In this document: positions 51,984-64,000 of the stretch, piece after piece
Layout of the letters: each line of letters begins with the position of its first letter
Numbering within the stretch: the first letter of the stretch is position 1
NCBI RefSeq assembly: GCF_003591175.1
Contig: NZ_QYYG01000012.1
Span: 62,001 to 126,000, forward strand
Reading direction: 5' to 3'
DNA from: Serratia inhibens
Lineage (GTDB): Bacteria > Pseudomonadota > Gammaproteobacteria > Enterobacterales > Enterobacteriaceae
Length of the DNA: 64,000 nucleotides
Notes under the pieces: generated by a model
Databases searched by the model: none
What the model was told of the DNA's origin: nothing
Seen by the model: only the letters and a program-made list of their open reading frames with translations
Position numbers and translations under genes: made by a program

Positions 51984-52781
51984 TTATGCCAACAGCGCAC
52001 GGCAGCGCGGCTTGTCGTGCGCCACCTGCAGCACCTCGCACAGCGTGCCGCACAGGTCGGTTTGCTGCGGGTTGGCGTCGTTCTGGCTGAAAGCCGCACC
52101 GAACACGAACAGCGGCACCTGTCGCTCCTCCGGCAATACACCACCGTGGCTGCGGTCGTCATTCATGCCGTGATCGGCCGTCACCATCACCTGATATCCG
52201 GCCCTTAACCAGTCGCCCAGATAGCGCGACAGCACGCCGTCGGCATTGCGCGCCGCGTTACGGTACTGCGATGAAGACAGGCCGAAGCGGTGCCCGGCAT
52301 CGTCGATGTTCATCGGATGGATCAGCAGGAAATCGGGCTGATGACGGCGGCGCAGGCTTTCGGCGTCGTCAAACAGATGGGAGTCCGGGTAGCGGTCGTC
52401 GTAATAAAAATGGCCGTGCTGAATGGGCAGTTCGGCATCGTCGGTATGGCGATCGCGCGCGGCGTCGAACGGGGTACGGTTATACAGCTCACTGAACCAA
52501 TGGTAGGCGGCCGCAGCGGTAGTCAACCCTGCGGCGCGCGCATAGTGAAACACGCTTTGTTGATGCGAGAGGCGCGATACCTGGTTATGCACCACGCCGC
52601 TCTCCACCGGCGGCACGCCGGTGAGGATGCATTCATACAGCGGCCGAGAGAGCGAAGGCAGCTCGCTCTCCAGCTGATACAACCGTCCGCGCCCTGCCGC
52701 ACACTCGGCCTGCAGATACCCCATGGCATCATGCGCCACCTGATAGTTCAGGCCGTCCAGCAGTACGAGGATCGTTTTCAT
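51984..52781 (-). CDS. Cytoplasmic alkaline-phosphatase-superfamily hydrolase
   Basis: 265 residues, no signal peptide. It has the metal-binding plan of nucleotide pyrophosphatase/phosphodiesterase-type enzymes: Asp9 in 'LLDG', a nucleophile position at Ser45 in 'LPSLSRPLYECILTG', Asp160 and His164 in 'NIDDAGH', Asp203-His204 in 'TADHGM' and His212 in 'SHGG'. It should split a phosphate or phosphonate ester, or a carbon-phosphorus bond as phosphonoacetate hydrolase does, with two zinc ions. It lies between the binding protein gene (11 bases) and the first permease (8 bases), so its substrate is likely what the transporter brings in. It is much shorter than PhnA-type phosphonoacetate hydrolases (about 400). 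Confidence 0.85.
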   Translation of the reverse strand: MKTILVLLDGLNYQVAHDAMGYLQAECAAGRGRLYQLESELPSLSRPLYECILTGVPPVESGVVHNQVSRLSHQQSVFHYARAAGLTTAAAAYHWFSELYNRTPFDAARDRHTDDAELPIQHGHFYYDDRYPDSHLFDDAESLRRRHQPDFLLIHPMNIDDAGHRFGLSSSQYRNAARNADGVLSRYLGDWLRAGYQVMVTADHGMNDDRSHGGVLPEERQVPLFVFGAAFSQNDANPQQTDLCGTLCEVLQVAHDKPRCRALLA

Positions 52782-52792
52782 GATGGTTTAAC

Positions 52793-53854
52793 TCACTGCT
52801 GCATAAACATAATGACGTTTTCCTGCCACTGGCGCGGCAGCGTTTTGGCGCTTTGCTCCCAGGCCGCCGGATCGGCGATCGGGTGGGCGTTTTTATACTG
52901 TTCGGCCGGCAACAGCTTAGCTTTTACGTCGTCCGGCAGCGTCAGGTGTTCCGCACGGATCGGGCGAGCATAGCCGCGTGCCAGGTTGATCTGACCGGCG
53001 TCGGAGAAGATGTATTCACGCGCCAGCTTGGCGGCGTTCGGGTGTTTGGCGAATTTGTTGATGATGGTGGTGTAGCCTGACGTGATTGAGCCGTCGGACG
53101 GGATCAACACTTCAAAACGGGTTTTGTCGATCTGGTCGCGGTAGTTCAGGCCGTTAAAGTCCCACACCACGCCGACCTGCACTTCGCCTTTTTCCAGCGA
53201 GGCGATCACCGGGTTGCTCAGGCTCAGGCGCCCTGCCTTGGCCAACTTGCCGAAGAACTCCAGACCCGGCTTCAGGTTTTTCTCGTTGCCGCCCATGGCG
53301 TAAGTGGCCGCCAGCACGCCGCTTGCCGCCTGCGAGGCGGTACCGACGTCACCGATGGTGACCTGATAAGTGCCTTTCAGCAGATCGGCCCAGCTGTGCG
53401 GGATCTCTTTCACCTGCTGTTTGTTGATAATGAAGGCGATGGTGCCGGTATAGGCCAGCGCCCAATGGCCATCCTTGTCTTTCGCCCAGCCAGGCACCTG
53501 CTCCCAGGTGGACGGCTTATAAGGTTGGGTTACCCCTTTTTGCACCGCGATGGGGCCGAATGCCGCGCCCACGTCACCGATATCGGCCGTGGCATTGCCC
53601 TTTTCCGCGTCGAACTTGGCGATTTCCTGCGCCGAGCTCATGTCGGTATCGAGATGCTTCAAGCCGTACTTGCTCTGCAGATCCTGCCAGGTGTCTTTCC
53701 AGTTGGCCCAGCTGTCCGGCATGCCGACGCTGTTGACTTCACCTTCCTTCTTGGCGGCCTGCTCCAGCGCAGCCAGATCGGGATCCGCGGCCCAGCTCAT
53801 CTGGCTGGTCAGTACAATGGCACTGGTTAACACAGAAGCGCACAAACGTTTCAT
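52793..53854 (-). CDS. Periplasmic binding protein of the ABC importer
   Basis: 353 residues, signal peptide 1-22 ('SWA-A' cleavage), then 'DLAALEQAAKKEGEVNSVGMPDSW' as in family 1 extracellular binding proteins (iron, polyamine, phosphonate group). It differs clearly from Salmonella PhnS as I remember it. 'YTGTIAFIINKQQVKEIPHSW' (near 143-163) is the usual inter-domain region. First gene of the operon, transcribed away from the GntR regulator. The ligand is unknown; the hydrolase neighbour suggests an organophosphorus compound. Confidence 0.88.
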   Translation of the reverse strand: MKRLCASVLTSAIVLTSQMSWAADPDLAALEQAAKKEGEVNSVGMPDSWANWKDTWQDLQSKYGLKHLDTDMSSAQEIAKFDAEKGNATADIGDVGAAFGPIAVQKGVTQPYKPSTWEQVPGWAKDKDGHWALAYTGTIAFIINKQQVKEIPHSWADLLKGTYQVTIGDVGTASQAASGVLAATYAMGGNEKNLKPGLEFFGKLAKAGRLSLSNPVIASLEKGEVQVGVVWDFNGLNYRDQIDKTRFEVLIPSDGSITSGYTTIINKFAKHPNAAKLAREYIFSDAGQINLARGYARPIRAEHLTLPDDVKAKLLPAEQYKNAHPIADPAAWEQSAKTLPRQWQENVIMFMQQ

Positions 53855-53886
53855 AACAGATGCTCCAGGTGGTAGTGTGGGAGTGT

Positions 53887-53900
53887 CTGGACTAGTCCAG
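53887..53900. promoter_or_regulatory. Palindrome CTGGACTAGTCCAG, candidate operator
   Basis: A perfect 14-bp palindrome in the 192-base gap between the binding-protein gene and the GntR/UTRA regulator. GntR-family proteins of the HutC/UTRA group bind short palindromes with a TA centre, and this one has CTAG at the centre. It lies 33 bases from the binding-protein start, so bound repressor would block the operon. Confidence 0.6.
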
Positions 53901-54046
53901 CAAGAACCAAGCCAATCTAACGGACGAATGTGATAATTATATGTCAGCCCAAAAAAGCAGCAGTTTTATCTCATTTACGCCTCAAGAGGCCGCCCGCTGG
54001 TCTACCTTAACGGGAGCAATACGCACTGAAATGGGGCATTTGTGGC

Positions 54047-54772
54047 ATGAGTGAAGTATCGACTACCGTGTCGACCATCTGTCAGGCGTTGAACGCCCGT
54101 ATTGTCGCGGGGGAATTTAATACTGGCGGCAAACTGCCTTCCGAACGCGCCCTGAGCGAGCAGTTTTCCACCACCCGCATTACGCTGCAGGAAGCGCTCG
54201 GCCAGTTGGAGGCGCAAGGGGTGATTTACCGTCAGGTGAGGCGCGGCTGGTTTATCTCACCGCCGCGGTTGGTGTACAACCCGTTGCAGCGCAGCCACTT
54301 CCACGCCATGGCCCAGCAGCAGGGGCGCGACGCCCACACCCAGGTGATCGACAGTGGCCACGTGCAGGCCGACGCCGCCCTGGCTCGGCGGCTGGAGCTG
54401 CCGGAGGGCGCAGAGGTTTACCGCATCCGCCGGCTACGCTTTATCGACGGGCGTGCAGTGCTGTATTGCGAGCACTACCTCAACCCGGCCTACTTCGCCG
54501 GTATCCTAGATGCCGATTTGACGCAGTCGCTGACCTCGCTGTACGCAGAGCGCTACGGTATCCGTTATGGCCGGGTGCGCTTCGATATGCTGCCGACCCT
54601 GTTACCGCAAGAGGCAGCCACGATGCTGAAGGTCACCTACGGCAGCCCGTCGCTGTTTATTACCCGGGTGAACCGGGATCAACACGATCGGGTGATTGAT
54701 TGCGATTTGGAGTATTGGCGCTACGACGCGCTGCACATTGATGTCGAGGCGGTGGCGAACGACGAGGGATAA
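54047..54772 (+). CDS. GntR-family regulator with UTRA domain
   Basis: 241 residues. N-terminal winged helix (about 5-72, 'KLPSERALSEQFSTTRITLQEAL' region) and a C-terminal UTRA effector domain (from about 90, with 'AEVYRIRRLRFIDGRAVLYCEHYL' core). The PhnF/PhnR regulators of phosphonate genes are of this type, as are HutC-like ones. Divergent from the transporter operon, which it should repress until its ligand arrives. The Shine-Dalgarno site is weak. Confidence 0.9.
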   Translation: MSEVSTTVSTICQALNARIVAGEFNTGGKLPSERALSEQFSTTRITLQEALGQLEAQGVIYRQVRRGWFISPPRLVYNPLQRSHFHAMAQQQGRDAHTQVIDSGHVQADAALARRLELPEGAEVYRIRRLRFIDGRAVLYCEHYLNPAYFAGILDADLTQSLTSLYAERYGIRYGRVRFDMLPTLLPQEAATMLKVTYGSPSLFITRVNRDQHDRVIDCDLEYWRYDALHIDVEAVANDEG

Positions 54773-54773
54773 G

Positions 54774-54797
54774 AAGGGGCCAACATGTTGGCCCCTT
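54774..54797. terminator. Bidirectional terminator between GntR gene and metH
   Basis: A 24-base perfect palindrome, AAGGGGCCAACA and its complement, directly after the GntR stop and before the convergent metH end. Confidence 0.7.
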
Positions 54798-54846
54798 ACG
54801 AGAGGAACTGGCTGACAAGGGCGCCGTGTGCAGCGCCCCTGCGTCA

Positions 54847-58527
<3,681 letters not shown>

Positions 58528-58739
58528 TGTAACCCCTTCAATTGCCATCCAGCCCATCGCTTAACTGCCGCAAAAACCAACGAGTCATCCTAGCACAGCT
58601 TGTGGGGCCAAAGTGGCGCGCGGCAATTGAGAGTTTTTCAGGTTGCCCGACAACACATCCGATGAGATGACAGACGGCTTGCAATTCATCTGCAAAAAAC
58701 GAAAATGAATTCCATCATACGGAAAGAGGAATGCGAATT

Positions 58740-59570
58740 ATGGTCACCCCCGCTCCCGCCAAACGCGGCAAAAAGCCCCGCGCCGCCTCGCCGGCCGCCA
58801 GCGCGGCGACCGGTCAGGTTCAATCGCTGACCCGTGGCCTGAAACTGCTGGAATACATTGCCGAAGCCCAGGGAAACGTGGCGCTGACCGATCTGGCCCA
58901 GCAGGCCGGGCTGCCGAATTCCACCACTCACCGCCTGCTCACCACCATGCAACAGCAGGGATTCGTGCGGCAGGTGGGCGATCTGGGCCTGTGGACCATT
59001 GGCTCACACGCCTTTGTGGTCGGCAGCAGCTTTCTGCAAAGCCGTAATCTGCTGGCGATGGTGCACCCGACGCTGCGCCGTCTGATGGAAGAATCCGGCG
59101 AGACGGTCAATCTGGCCGTGCTGGATACCAGCGAGTATCAGGCCATCATTATCGATCAGGTGCAATGCACCGCGCTGATGCGCATGTCGGCGCCGATCGG
59201 CGGTAAACTGCCGATGCATGCCTCCGGCGCGGGGAAGGCTTTTCTCTCTACCCTGTCGGATGAGCAAGTCACCAAACTGCTGCATAAAAAGGGCATGCAG
59301 ACCTACACCCAACATACGATGACGCCGCATAATCTGAAGGAAGGGCTGGCGCAGATCCGCAAACAGGGCTTTTCCTTCGACGACGAAGAGCATGCCCTCG
59401 GCCTGCGCTGCGTGGCGGCCTGCATCTTCGACGAGCACCGGGAAGCCTTCGCCGCCATTTCCATCTCCGGTCCGGTGTCGCGCATCACCGATAACCGCGT
59501 AATTGAGCTGGGCGCGCTGGTGATCCACGCAGCGAAAGAGATCAGTCTGGAGTACGGCGGCGTACGCTGA
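58740..59570 (+). CDS. iclR: Acetate operon repressor IclR
   Basis: 276 residues (E. coli 274). N-terminal winged helix 'QSLTRGLKLLEYIAE' and 'DLAQQAGLPNSTTHRLLTTM' (about 30-72), then the effector domain with 'GGKLPMHASGAGKAFLS' (155-171) and 'GLRCVAACIFDEH' near 222. It represses aceBAK of the glyoxylate shunt, which is not in this window although it adjoins iclR in E. coli. The ATG at 58740 is chosen because AGAGGA lies about nine bases upstream. Divergent from metH as in E. coli. Confidence 0.96.
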   Translation: MVTPAPAKRGKKPRAASPAASAATGQVQSLTRGLKLLEYIAEAQGNVALTDLAQQAGLPNSTTHRLLTTMQQQGFVRQVGDLGLWTIGSHAFVVGSSFLQSRNLLAMVHPTLRRLMEESGETVNLAVLDTSEYQAIIIDQVQCTALMRMSAPIGGKLPMHASGAGKAFLSTLSDEQVTKLLHKKGMQTYTQHTMTPHNLKEGLAQIRKQGFSFDDEEHALGLRCVAACIFDEHREAFAAISISGPVSRITDNRVIELGALVIHAAKEISLEYGGVR

Positions 59571-59736
59571 AGAGACCCCGTGGCGCCGCCAGCGGCGCCC
59601 CGTATCTCATGCTGTTGTCAGCATGTAAAACTCTGTAGGCAGAGTGTTTCCAGCCCCGAAAAAACCTTGAAGCCGATCACAGTTAACGATCCTCACAGCT
59701 AAAGCCCATTGCAACCGGCCAAACTTCCTTCGACAA

Positions 59737-59764
59737 TGTTACCGATAACATGTTACCGGTAACA
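59737..59764. promoter_or_regulatory. Two abutting GntR operators upstream of gntK
   Basis: TGTTACCGATAACA (59737-59750) and TGTTACCGGTAACA (59751-59764), each a near or full palindrome of the gluconate repressor GntR, joined without a spacer. 42 bases before the gntK start. In E. coli GntR releases these sites when gluconate is present. The rest of the 236-base gap after iclR has a GC hairpin (59582-59599), a possible iclR terminator. Confidence 0.9.
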
Positions 59765-59806
59765 ACACCTGTCAACTAACCCTGTTTGCCGTTTTGGAGC
59801 TAAGCC

Positions 59807-60346
59807 ATGACCAACAATCAAAACCGAATCTACGTCATCATGGGCGTTTCCGGCAGCGGCAAATCCGCCGTGGCCGCGGCGACCGCCCGCCAACTGTCCG
59901 CCGGGTTCCTCGACGGCGATTTCCTGCATCCACGCAGCAATATCCTGAAAATGGCCGCCGGTGAGCCGCTCAACGATGATGACCGCGCCCCGTGGCTGGC
60001 CGCGCTCAACGACGCCGCCTTCGCCATGCAGCGCACCAATAGCGTGTCGATCATCGTCTGCTCTGCGCTGAAAAAGCATTACCGCGATCGCCTGCGCGCC
60101 GGTAACGGCAACCTGTCATTCATCTATCTGCACGGTGATTTCCCGGTGATCGAAGCCCGCCTGGCAGCGCGCAACGGCCACTTCTTCAAACCGCAAATGC
60201 TGGTCACCCAGTTCGCCGCGCTGGAACAGCCGGGCGTCGATGAAAGCGACGTGATGGCCGTCGACATCAATCAGCCGCTGGAAGGCGTAATTGCCGATAC
60301 GGTGCGCCATATCCAAAGCTTCCTGCCACAGGACGTGTGCGCGTGA
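59807..60346 (+). CDS. gntK: Gluconokinase
   Basis: 179 residues (E. coli GntK 175). Walker A 'GVSGSGKS' at 13-20. 'GDFLHPRSNILKMAAGEPL' (near 37-55) and 'SALKKHYRDRLR' (near 85-96) are gluconate kinase motifs. It phosphorylates gluconate to 6-phosphogluconate, the substrate of edd. First gene of an operon; gntU overlaps its stop by four bases (GTGA). Confidence 0.96.
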   Translation: MTNNQNRIYVIMGVSGSGKSAVAAATARQLSAGFLDGDFLHPRSNILKMAAGEPLNDDDRAPWLAALNDAAFAMQRTNSVSIIVCSALKKHYRDRLRAGNGNLSFIYLHGDFPVIEARLAARNGHFFKPQMLVTQFAALEQPGVDESDVMAVDINQPLEGVIADTVRHIQSFLPQDVCA

Positions 60347-61680
60347 GTACGATAACGCTGGTCGGTACCGCAGTCGGCTCGGTTTTACTGCTGTTATTCC
60401 TGGTGATGAAGGCGCGCATGCACGCCTTCGTCGCGTTAATGCTGGTGTCTATCGCCGCCGGTATTTTCTCCGGCATGCCGCTCGACCGCATCGCCGACAC
60501 CATGCAGAAAGGCATGGGCGATACGCTGGGGTTTCTGGCGATTGTGGTGGCGCTGGGAGCCATGTTCGGCAAGATCCTGCATGAAGTCGGCGCGCTGGAC
60601 CAAATTGCGGCGCATTTACTGAAACGTTTCGGTCAGAGCAAAGCACATTATGCCCTCGGCATCGCCGGTTTGATCTGCGCCCTGCCGCTGTTCTTTGACG
60701 TGGCGGTGGTGCTGCTGATCGGCATCGTATTTGCCGTGGCGCGCCGCACCGACGGCAACATCGTCAAGCTGGCTATTCCGCTGTTTGCCGGGGTCGCGGC
60801 AGCCGCCTCGTTCCTGCTGCCGGGGCCAGTGCCGATGCTGCTGGCTTCGCAGATGAAGGCCGATTTCGGCTGGATGATCGCCATCGGGCTGGTCGCCGCC
60901 ACTCTCGGCATGCTGATTGCAGGTCCGTTGTACGGCAGCTTTATCAGCCGCTTCGTTAACTGGCCAATGCCGGCGGAGGAAAACGAACCTACGCTCAATA
61001 AAGGCAATCTGCCGTCATTTGGCTTTAGCCTGGCGCTGGTACTCTGCCCGCTGGTGCTGGTCGGCATGAAAACCATTGGCGCGCGACTGGTTACGCCCGG
61101 CTCGCAATTGCAGCAGTGGCTGGAGTTTATCGGCCACCCGTTCACCGCCATTCTGATCGCCTGTCTGATCGTGATTTACGGCCTGGCGAAACCGCGCGGC
61201 ATGACCAATGAACAAACGCTGGCCATCTGCTCTGCGGCGGTGCAACCCGCCGGGATTATTCTGCTGATGACCGGCGCGGGCGGCGTGTTCAAACAGATCC
61301 TGGTGGATTCCGGCGTTGGCCCGGCGCTGGGTGATGCCATGATCGGCGCCGGCCTGCCGATCGCCGTAGCCTGTTTCGCGCTGTCCGCCGTAGTGCGGGT
61401 GATTCAGGGGTCTGCGACCGTCGCCTGCCTGACTACCGTCGGCCTGGTGCTGCCGGTCACCAGCCAACTGGGGCTGGGCGGTGGACAACTGGCCGCGCTG
61501 GCTATCTGCATCGCCGGCGGCTCGATCGTACTCAGCCACGTGAACGACGCCGGTTTTTGGCTGTTCGGTAAATTTACCGGCGCCAACGAACTGCAAACGC
61601 TGAAAACCTGGACGGTGATGGAAACCATTCTGGGCAGCGTGGGTGGGATCATCGGCATGGTCGCCTTCACCCTGTTTTAA
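60343..61680 (+). CDS. gntU: Gluconate permease, GTG start
   Basis: 445 residues (E. coli GntU 446), GntP family with about 12-14 membrane helices. 'LFLVMKARMHAFVALMLVSIAAG' style start and 'HVNDAGFWLFGKFTGANELQT' near the end are family blocks. The GTG at 60343 overlaps the gntK stop (GTGA) and gives 'MSTITLVGTAVGSVLLLL', the equal of E. coli GntU; another GTG lies two codons earlier. Imports gluconate with protons. Confidence 0.94.
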   Translation: MSTITLVGTAVGSVLLLLFLVMKARMHAFVALMLVSIAAGIFSGMPLDRIADTMQKGMGDTLGFLAIVVALGAMFGKILHEVGALDQIAAHLLKRFGQSKAHYALGIAGLICALPLFFDVAVVLLIGIVFAVARRTDGNIVKLAIPLFAGVAAAASFLLPGPVPMLLASQMKADFGWMIAIGLVAATLGMLIAGPLYGSFISRFVNWPMPAEENEPTLNKGNLPSFGFSLALVLCPLVLVGMKTIGARLVTPGSQLQQWLEFIGHPFTAILIACLIVIYGLAKPRGMTNEQTLAICSAAVQPAGIILLMTGAGGVFKQILVDSGVGPALGDAMIGAGLPIAVACFALSAVVRVIQGSATVACLTTVGLVLPVTSQLGLGGGQLAALAICIAGGSIVLSHVNDAGFWLFGKFTGANELQTLKTWTVMETILGSVGGIIGMVAFTLF

Positions 61681-61701
61681 AAAAATATAACGACATAACC
61701 C

Positions 61702-61746
61702 GCCCCCGGTCATTGCACATCAGGGCTGCAATCAACCCCCGGGGGC
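61702..61746 (+). terminator. Possible hairpin between gntU and edd
   Basis: GCCCCCGG (61702-61709) can pair with CCGGGGGC (61739-61746), enclosing TTGCA/TGCAA. There is no T-run, so it may slow or stabilise rather than end transcription. It suggests edd expression is tuned relative to gntKU. Confidence 0.35.
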
Positions 61747-61790
61747 AGCGCCACTGGCGACGTCAATAACAACAGCAATGTGAGGAAGGT

Positions 61791-63605
61791 ATGCTTAATC
61801 CAACCCTATCTCGTGTCACACAGCGCATCATCGAACGCTCCAAAGAGAGCCGAACCGCCTATCTGGCGCGCATCGAGGCCGCCCGCTCCCAAACCGTGCA
61901 CCGCGCCCAACTGGCCTGCGGCAACCTGGCGCACGGCTTTGCCGCCTGCCAGCCGGATGACAAAACCGCGCTGAAAAATATGGTGCGCAGCGATATCGCC
62001 ATCATCACCGCCTATAACGACATGCTTTCCGCCCACCAGCCGTATGAGAACTACCCACAGCGGCTGAAACAGGCGCTGCACGCGGTAGGCGCTGTCGGCC
62101 AGGTAGCCGGCGGCGTACCGGCGATGTGCGACGGCGTGACCCAGGGGCAGGACGGCATGGAGCTGTCGCTGATGAGCCGCGACGTAATCGCTATGTCTTC
62201 AGCCATCGGGCTGTCGCACAACATGTTCGACGGTGCGCTGTTCCTCGGCATCTGCGACAAAATCGTGCCGGGTCTGGTGATGTCCGCCCTGTCCTTCGGC
62301 CATTTGCCGGCGCTGTTTGTGCCCGCCGGCCCGATGAGCAGCGGTCTGCCGAACAAAGAGAAAGTGCGCGTGCGCCAGCTGTACGCCGAAGGCAAGGCTG
62401 ACCGCCTGGCGCTGCTGGAAGCGGAGGCCGCCTCTTATCACGGCATCGGCACCTGCACCTTCTACGGCACCGCCAACACCAACCAGATGGTGATGGAAGT
62501 GATGGGTCTGCACCTGCCGGGCGCGTCCTTTGTTCACCCGGCCACGCCGCTGCGCGACGCGCTGACCGACGCCGCCGCACGCCAGGTCACCCGCCTGACC
62601 GAAACCGCCGGCAATTATCTGCCCGTCGGCCAACTGGTGGATGAGAAAGTGGTGGTGAACGGCATTGTTTCGCTGCTGGCCACCGGCGGCTCCACCAACC
62701 TGACCATGCACATGGTGGCGATGGCGCGCGCCGCAGGCATCATCATCAACTGGGACGATTTCTCAGAACTGTCGGATGCGGTGCCGCTGCTGTGCCGCAT
62801 CTACCCGAACGGCCCGGCGGACATCAATCAGTTCCAGGCTGCGGGCGGCGTAGCCTTGGTGGTACGCGAGCTTTTGAAGCATGGCCTGCTGCACGAGGAC
62901 GTGCACACCGTGGCCGGTTTTGGCCTGGCGCGTTACACCCAGGAGCCGTGGCTGGATAACGGCCAACTGGCCTGGCGTGAAGGGGTGGAAAGTTCGCTCG
63001 ACGCCAAGGTTATCGCCAGCCTTGCCCAACCGTTCGAACATCACGGTGGCACCAAGGTGCTTTCCGGCAACCTCGGCCGGGCGGTGATGAAAACCTCGGC
63101 GGTGCCGACCGACAATCAGATTATCGAAGCGCCGGCGGTAGTCTTCGAAAGCCAGCACGACATCGTACCAGCGTTCGAGGCCGGCAAACTGGACCGCGAC
63201 TGCGTGGTGGTGGTGCGTTTCCAGGGGCCACAGGCCAACGGCATGCCGGAGCTGCACAAGCTGATGCCACCGCTGGGCGTGTTGATGGACCGCGGTTTCA
63301 AGGTGGCGCTGGTGACCGACGGCCGCTTGTCAGGCGCTTCCGGCAAAGTGCCCTCCGCGATTCACGTTACCCCGGAAGCCTACACCGGTGGCCTGCTGGC
63401 GAAGGTGCAAAACGGCGACCCGATCCGCGTTAACGGCCGCACCGGCGAGCTGGAGTTGTTGGTCGATGCCGATGTGCTGGCGCAGCGCGCCCCTTCTCAG
63501 CCGGACCTGAGCGCGGAACACGTCGGTTGCGGCCGCGAACTGTTCGGCGCCTTGCGCAGCCAGCTTTCCGGCGCTGAACAAGGTGCCTGCTGCATCAAAT
63601 TTTAA
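61791..63605 (+). CDS. edd: Phosphogluconate dehydratase
   Basis: 604 residues (E. coli Edd 603). It removes water from 6-phosphogluconate to give KDPG, first Entner-Doudoroff step. IlvD/Edd family with an iron-sulfur cluster: conserved cysteines in '[15 protein letters not shown]' (Cys108), '[10 protein letters not shown]' (near 149) and '[13 protein letters not shown]' (near 223). '[22 protein letters not shown]' is near 506-527. Downstream of gntU by 110 bases, same strand. Confidence 0.97.
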   Translation: MLNPTLSRVTQRIIERSKESRTAYLARIEAARSQTVHRAQLACGNLAHGFAACQPDDKTALKNMVRSDIAIITAYNDMLSAHQPYENYPQRLKQALHAVGAVGQVAGGVPAMCDGVTQGQDGMELSLMSRDVIAMSSAIGLSHNMFDGALFLGICDKIVPGLVMSALSFGHLPALFVPAGPMSSGLPNKEKVRVRQLYAEGKADRLALLEAEAASYHGIGTCTFYGTANTNQMVMEVMGLHLPGASFVHPATPLRDALTDAAARQVTRLTETAGNYLPVGQLVDEKVVVNGIVSLLATGGSTNLTMHMVAMARAAGIIINWDDFSELSDAVPLLCRIYPNGPADINQFQAAGGVALVVRELLKHGLLHEDVHTVAGFGLARYTQEPWLDNGQLAWREGVESSLDAKVIASLAQPFEHHGGTKVLSGNLGRAVMKTSAVPTDNQIIEAPAVVFESQHDIVPAFEAGKLDRDCVVVVRFQGPQANGMPELHKLMPPLGVLMDRGFKVALVTDGRLSGASGKVPSAIHVTPEAYTGGLLAKVQNGDPIRVNGRTGELELLVDADVLAQRAPSQPDLSAEHVGCGRELFGALRSQLSGAEQGACCIKF

Positions 63606-63648
63606 TCGTTAGCATGGCCGCGGCGGCCATAACTGGAGAACATCGTTA

Positions 63649-64000
63649 ATGAACAATTGGAAGACAAGCGCAGAGCAAATCCTGATGGCCGGGCCGGTCG
63701 TACCGGTGATCGTCATCAACAAGCTCGAACATGCGGTTCCGCTGGCAAAAGCCCTGGTCGCCGGCGGCGTGCGGGTGCTGGAAGTGACGCTGCGCACCGC
63801 CTGCGCGATGGACGCGATCCGCGCCATTGCCCAGGAAGTGCCGGACGCGATTATCGGTGCAGGCACCGTGATTAACCCTCAGCAGTTGCAGCAGGTGACC
63901 GACGCCGGCGCACAGTTCGCCATCAGCCCGGGCCTGACCGACGCGTTGCTGAAAGCGGCCACCGCCGGTTCGATCCCGTTAATTCCCGGTATCAGTACCG
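63649..64000 (+). CDS. eda: KHG/KDPG aldolase, cut by the window end
   Basis: The first 117 residues of about 213. It splits KDPG to pyruvate and glyceraldehyde-3-phosphate. The catalytic-site Glu45 in 'VLEVTLRT' is present; the Schiff-base lysine (about 133) would lie past the window. '[11 protein letters not shown]' and '[11 protein letters not shown]' match the family. Begins 43 bases after edd with GGAG upstream, so gntK-gntU-edd-eda is likely one operon. Confidence 0.97.
   Translation, partial: MNNWKTSAEQILMAGPVVPVIVINKLEHAVPLAKALVAGGVRVLEVTLRTACAMDAIRAIAQEVPDAIIGAGTVINPQQLQQVTDAGAQFAISPGLTDALLKAATAGSIPLIPGIST

Noticed and set aside
49337-53854. Naming the transporter phnSTUV
   Set aside because: The binding protein does not resemble Salmonella PhnS and no PhnW/PhnX genes are present; only general class names are justified.
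58710-58724. TTCC-N7-GGAA before iclR as an IclR operator
   Set aside because: Four-base arms only and the spacing does not fit the IclR sites I recall; too weak to list.

Overview
The window is a chromosomal segment of an enterobacterium, most likely a Serratia species. The gene order ssb-uvrA ... yjbRQ ... tyrB ... alr-dnaB, qor, pspG, dusA ... zur, yjbJ, dinF-lexA, dgkA, plsB, ubiAC, malM-lamB-malK/malEFG, psiE, pgi, lysC, yjbB, metH, iclR follows the 91-92 min region of E. coli K-12 as I remember it. The proteins are close to but distinct from E. coli, third codon positions are GC-rich, and two ERIC elements are present. The genus call is inference; I see no marker gene that fixes the species.

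Left part (1-10.7 kb): a small secreted DUF1471 protein, a divergent LysR regulator/short-chain dehydrogenase pair, ssb and uvrA diverging from a LexA box, a YahK-like zinc alcohol dehydrogenase, maltose acetyltransferase, yjbQ-yjbR, tyrB and a YitT-type membrane protein. Between tyrB and alr (10.7-14 kb), where E. coli has nothing, lie a Lrp/AsnC-type regulator and, divergent from it, an aromatic amino acid permease followed by a periplasmic cyclohexadienyl dehydratase (PheC). A perfect 11-bp inverted repeat sits in the shared promoter region. This looks like a periplasmic route to phenylalanine coupled to uptake.

Middle part (14-29.4 kb): alr-dnaB, qor, pspG with a sigma-54 promoter, dusA, a three-gene TPR protein/ECF sigma/anti-sigma module in which the sigma gene seems to start at an ATC codon, zur, yjbJ, lexA-dinF with two LexA boxes, dgkA, plsB and ubiC-ubiA. 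Between ubiC and malM is a stop- and frameshift-ridden remnant that reads like the C-terminus of a HisC-type aminotransferase.

Maltose region (29.9-38.4 kb): malM-lamB-malK diverge from malE-malF-malG. An extra gene overlaps the start of malK: a heavily shortened alpha-amylase-family (GH13) protein that has lost the usual catalytic core. The divergent promoter region holds MalT-box-like sequences and a CRP-like inverted repeat.

Right part (38.4-64 kb): psiE, an orphan Wzi-type capsule-anchoring outer membrane protein, pgi, a CPA1 antiporter with a nucleotide-binding tail, lysC behind a lysine riboswitch, a PanS-like transporter, yjbB, then an accessory operon of a binding protein, a cytoplasmic alkaline-phosphatase-superfamily hydrolase, two ABC permeases and an ATPase, divergent from a GntR/UTRA regulator. 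The order suggests import of an intact phosphorus-containing compound followed by hydrolysis in the cytoplasm; this is the least described system in the window. metH, iclR and a compact Entner-Doudoroff operon (gntK-gntU-edd-eda, with eda cut by the window end) behind two abutting GntR operators finish the segment.
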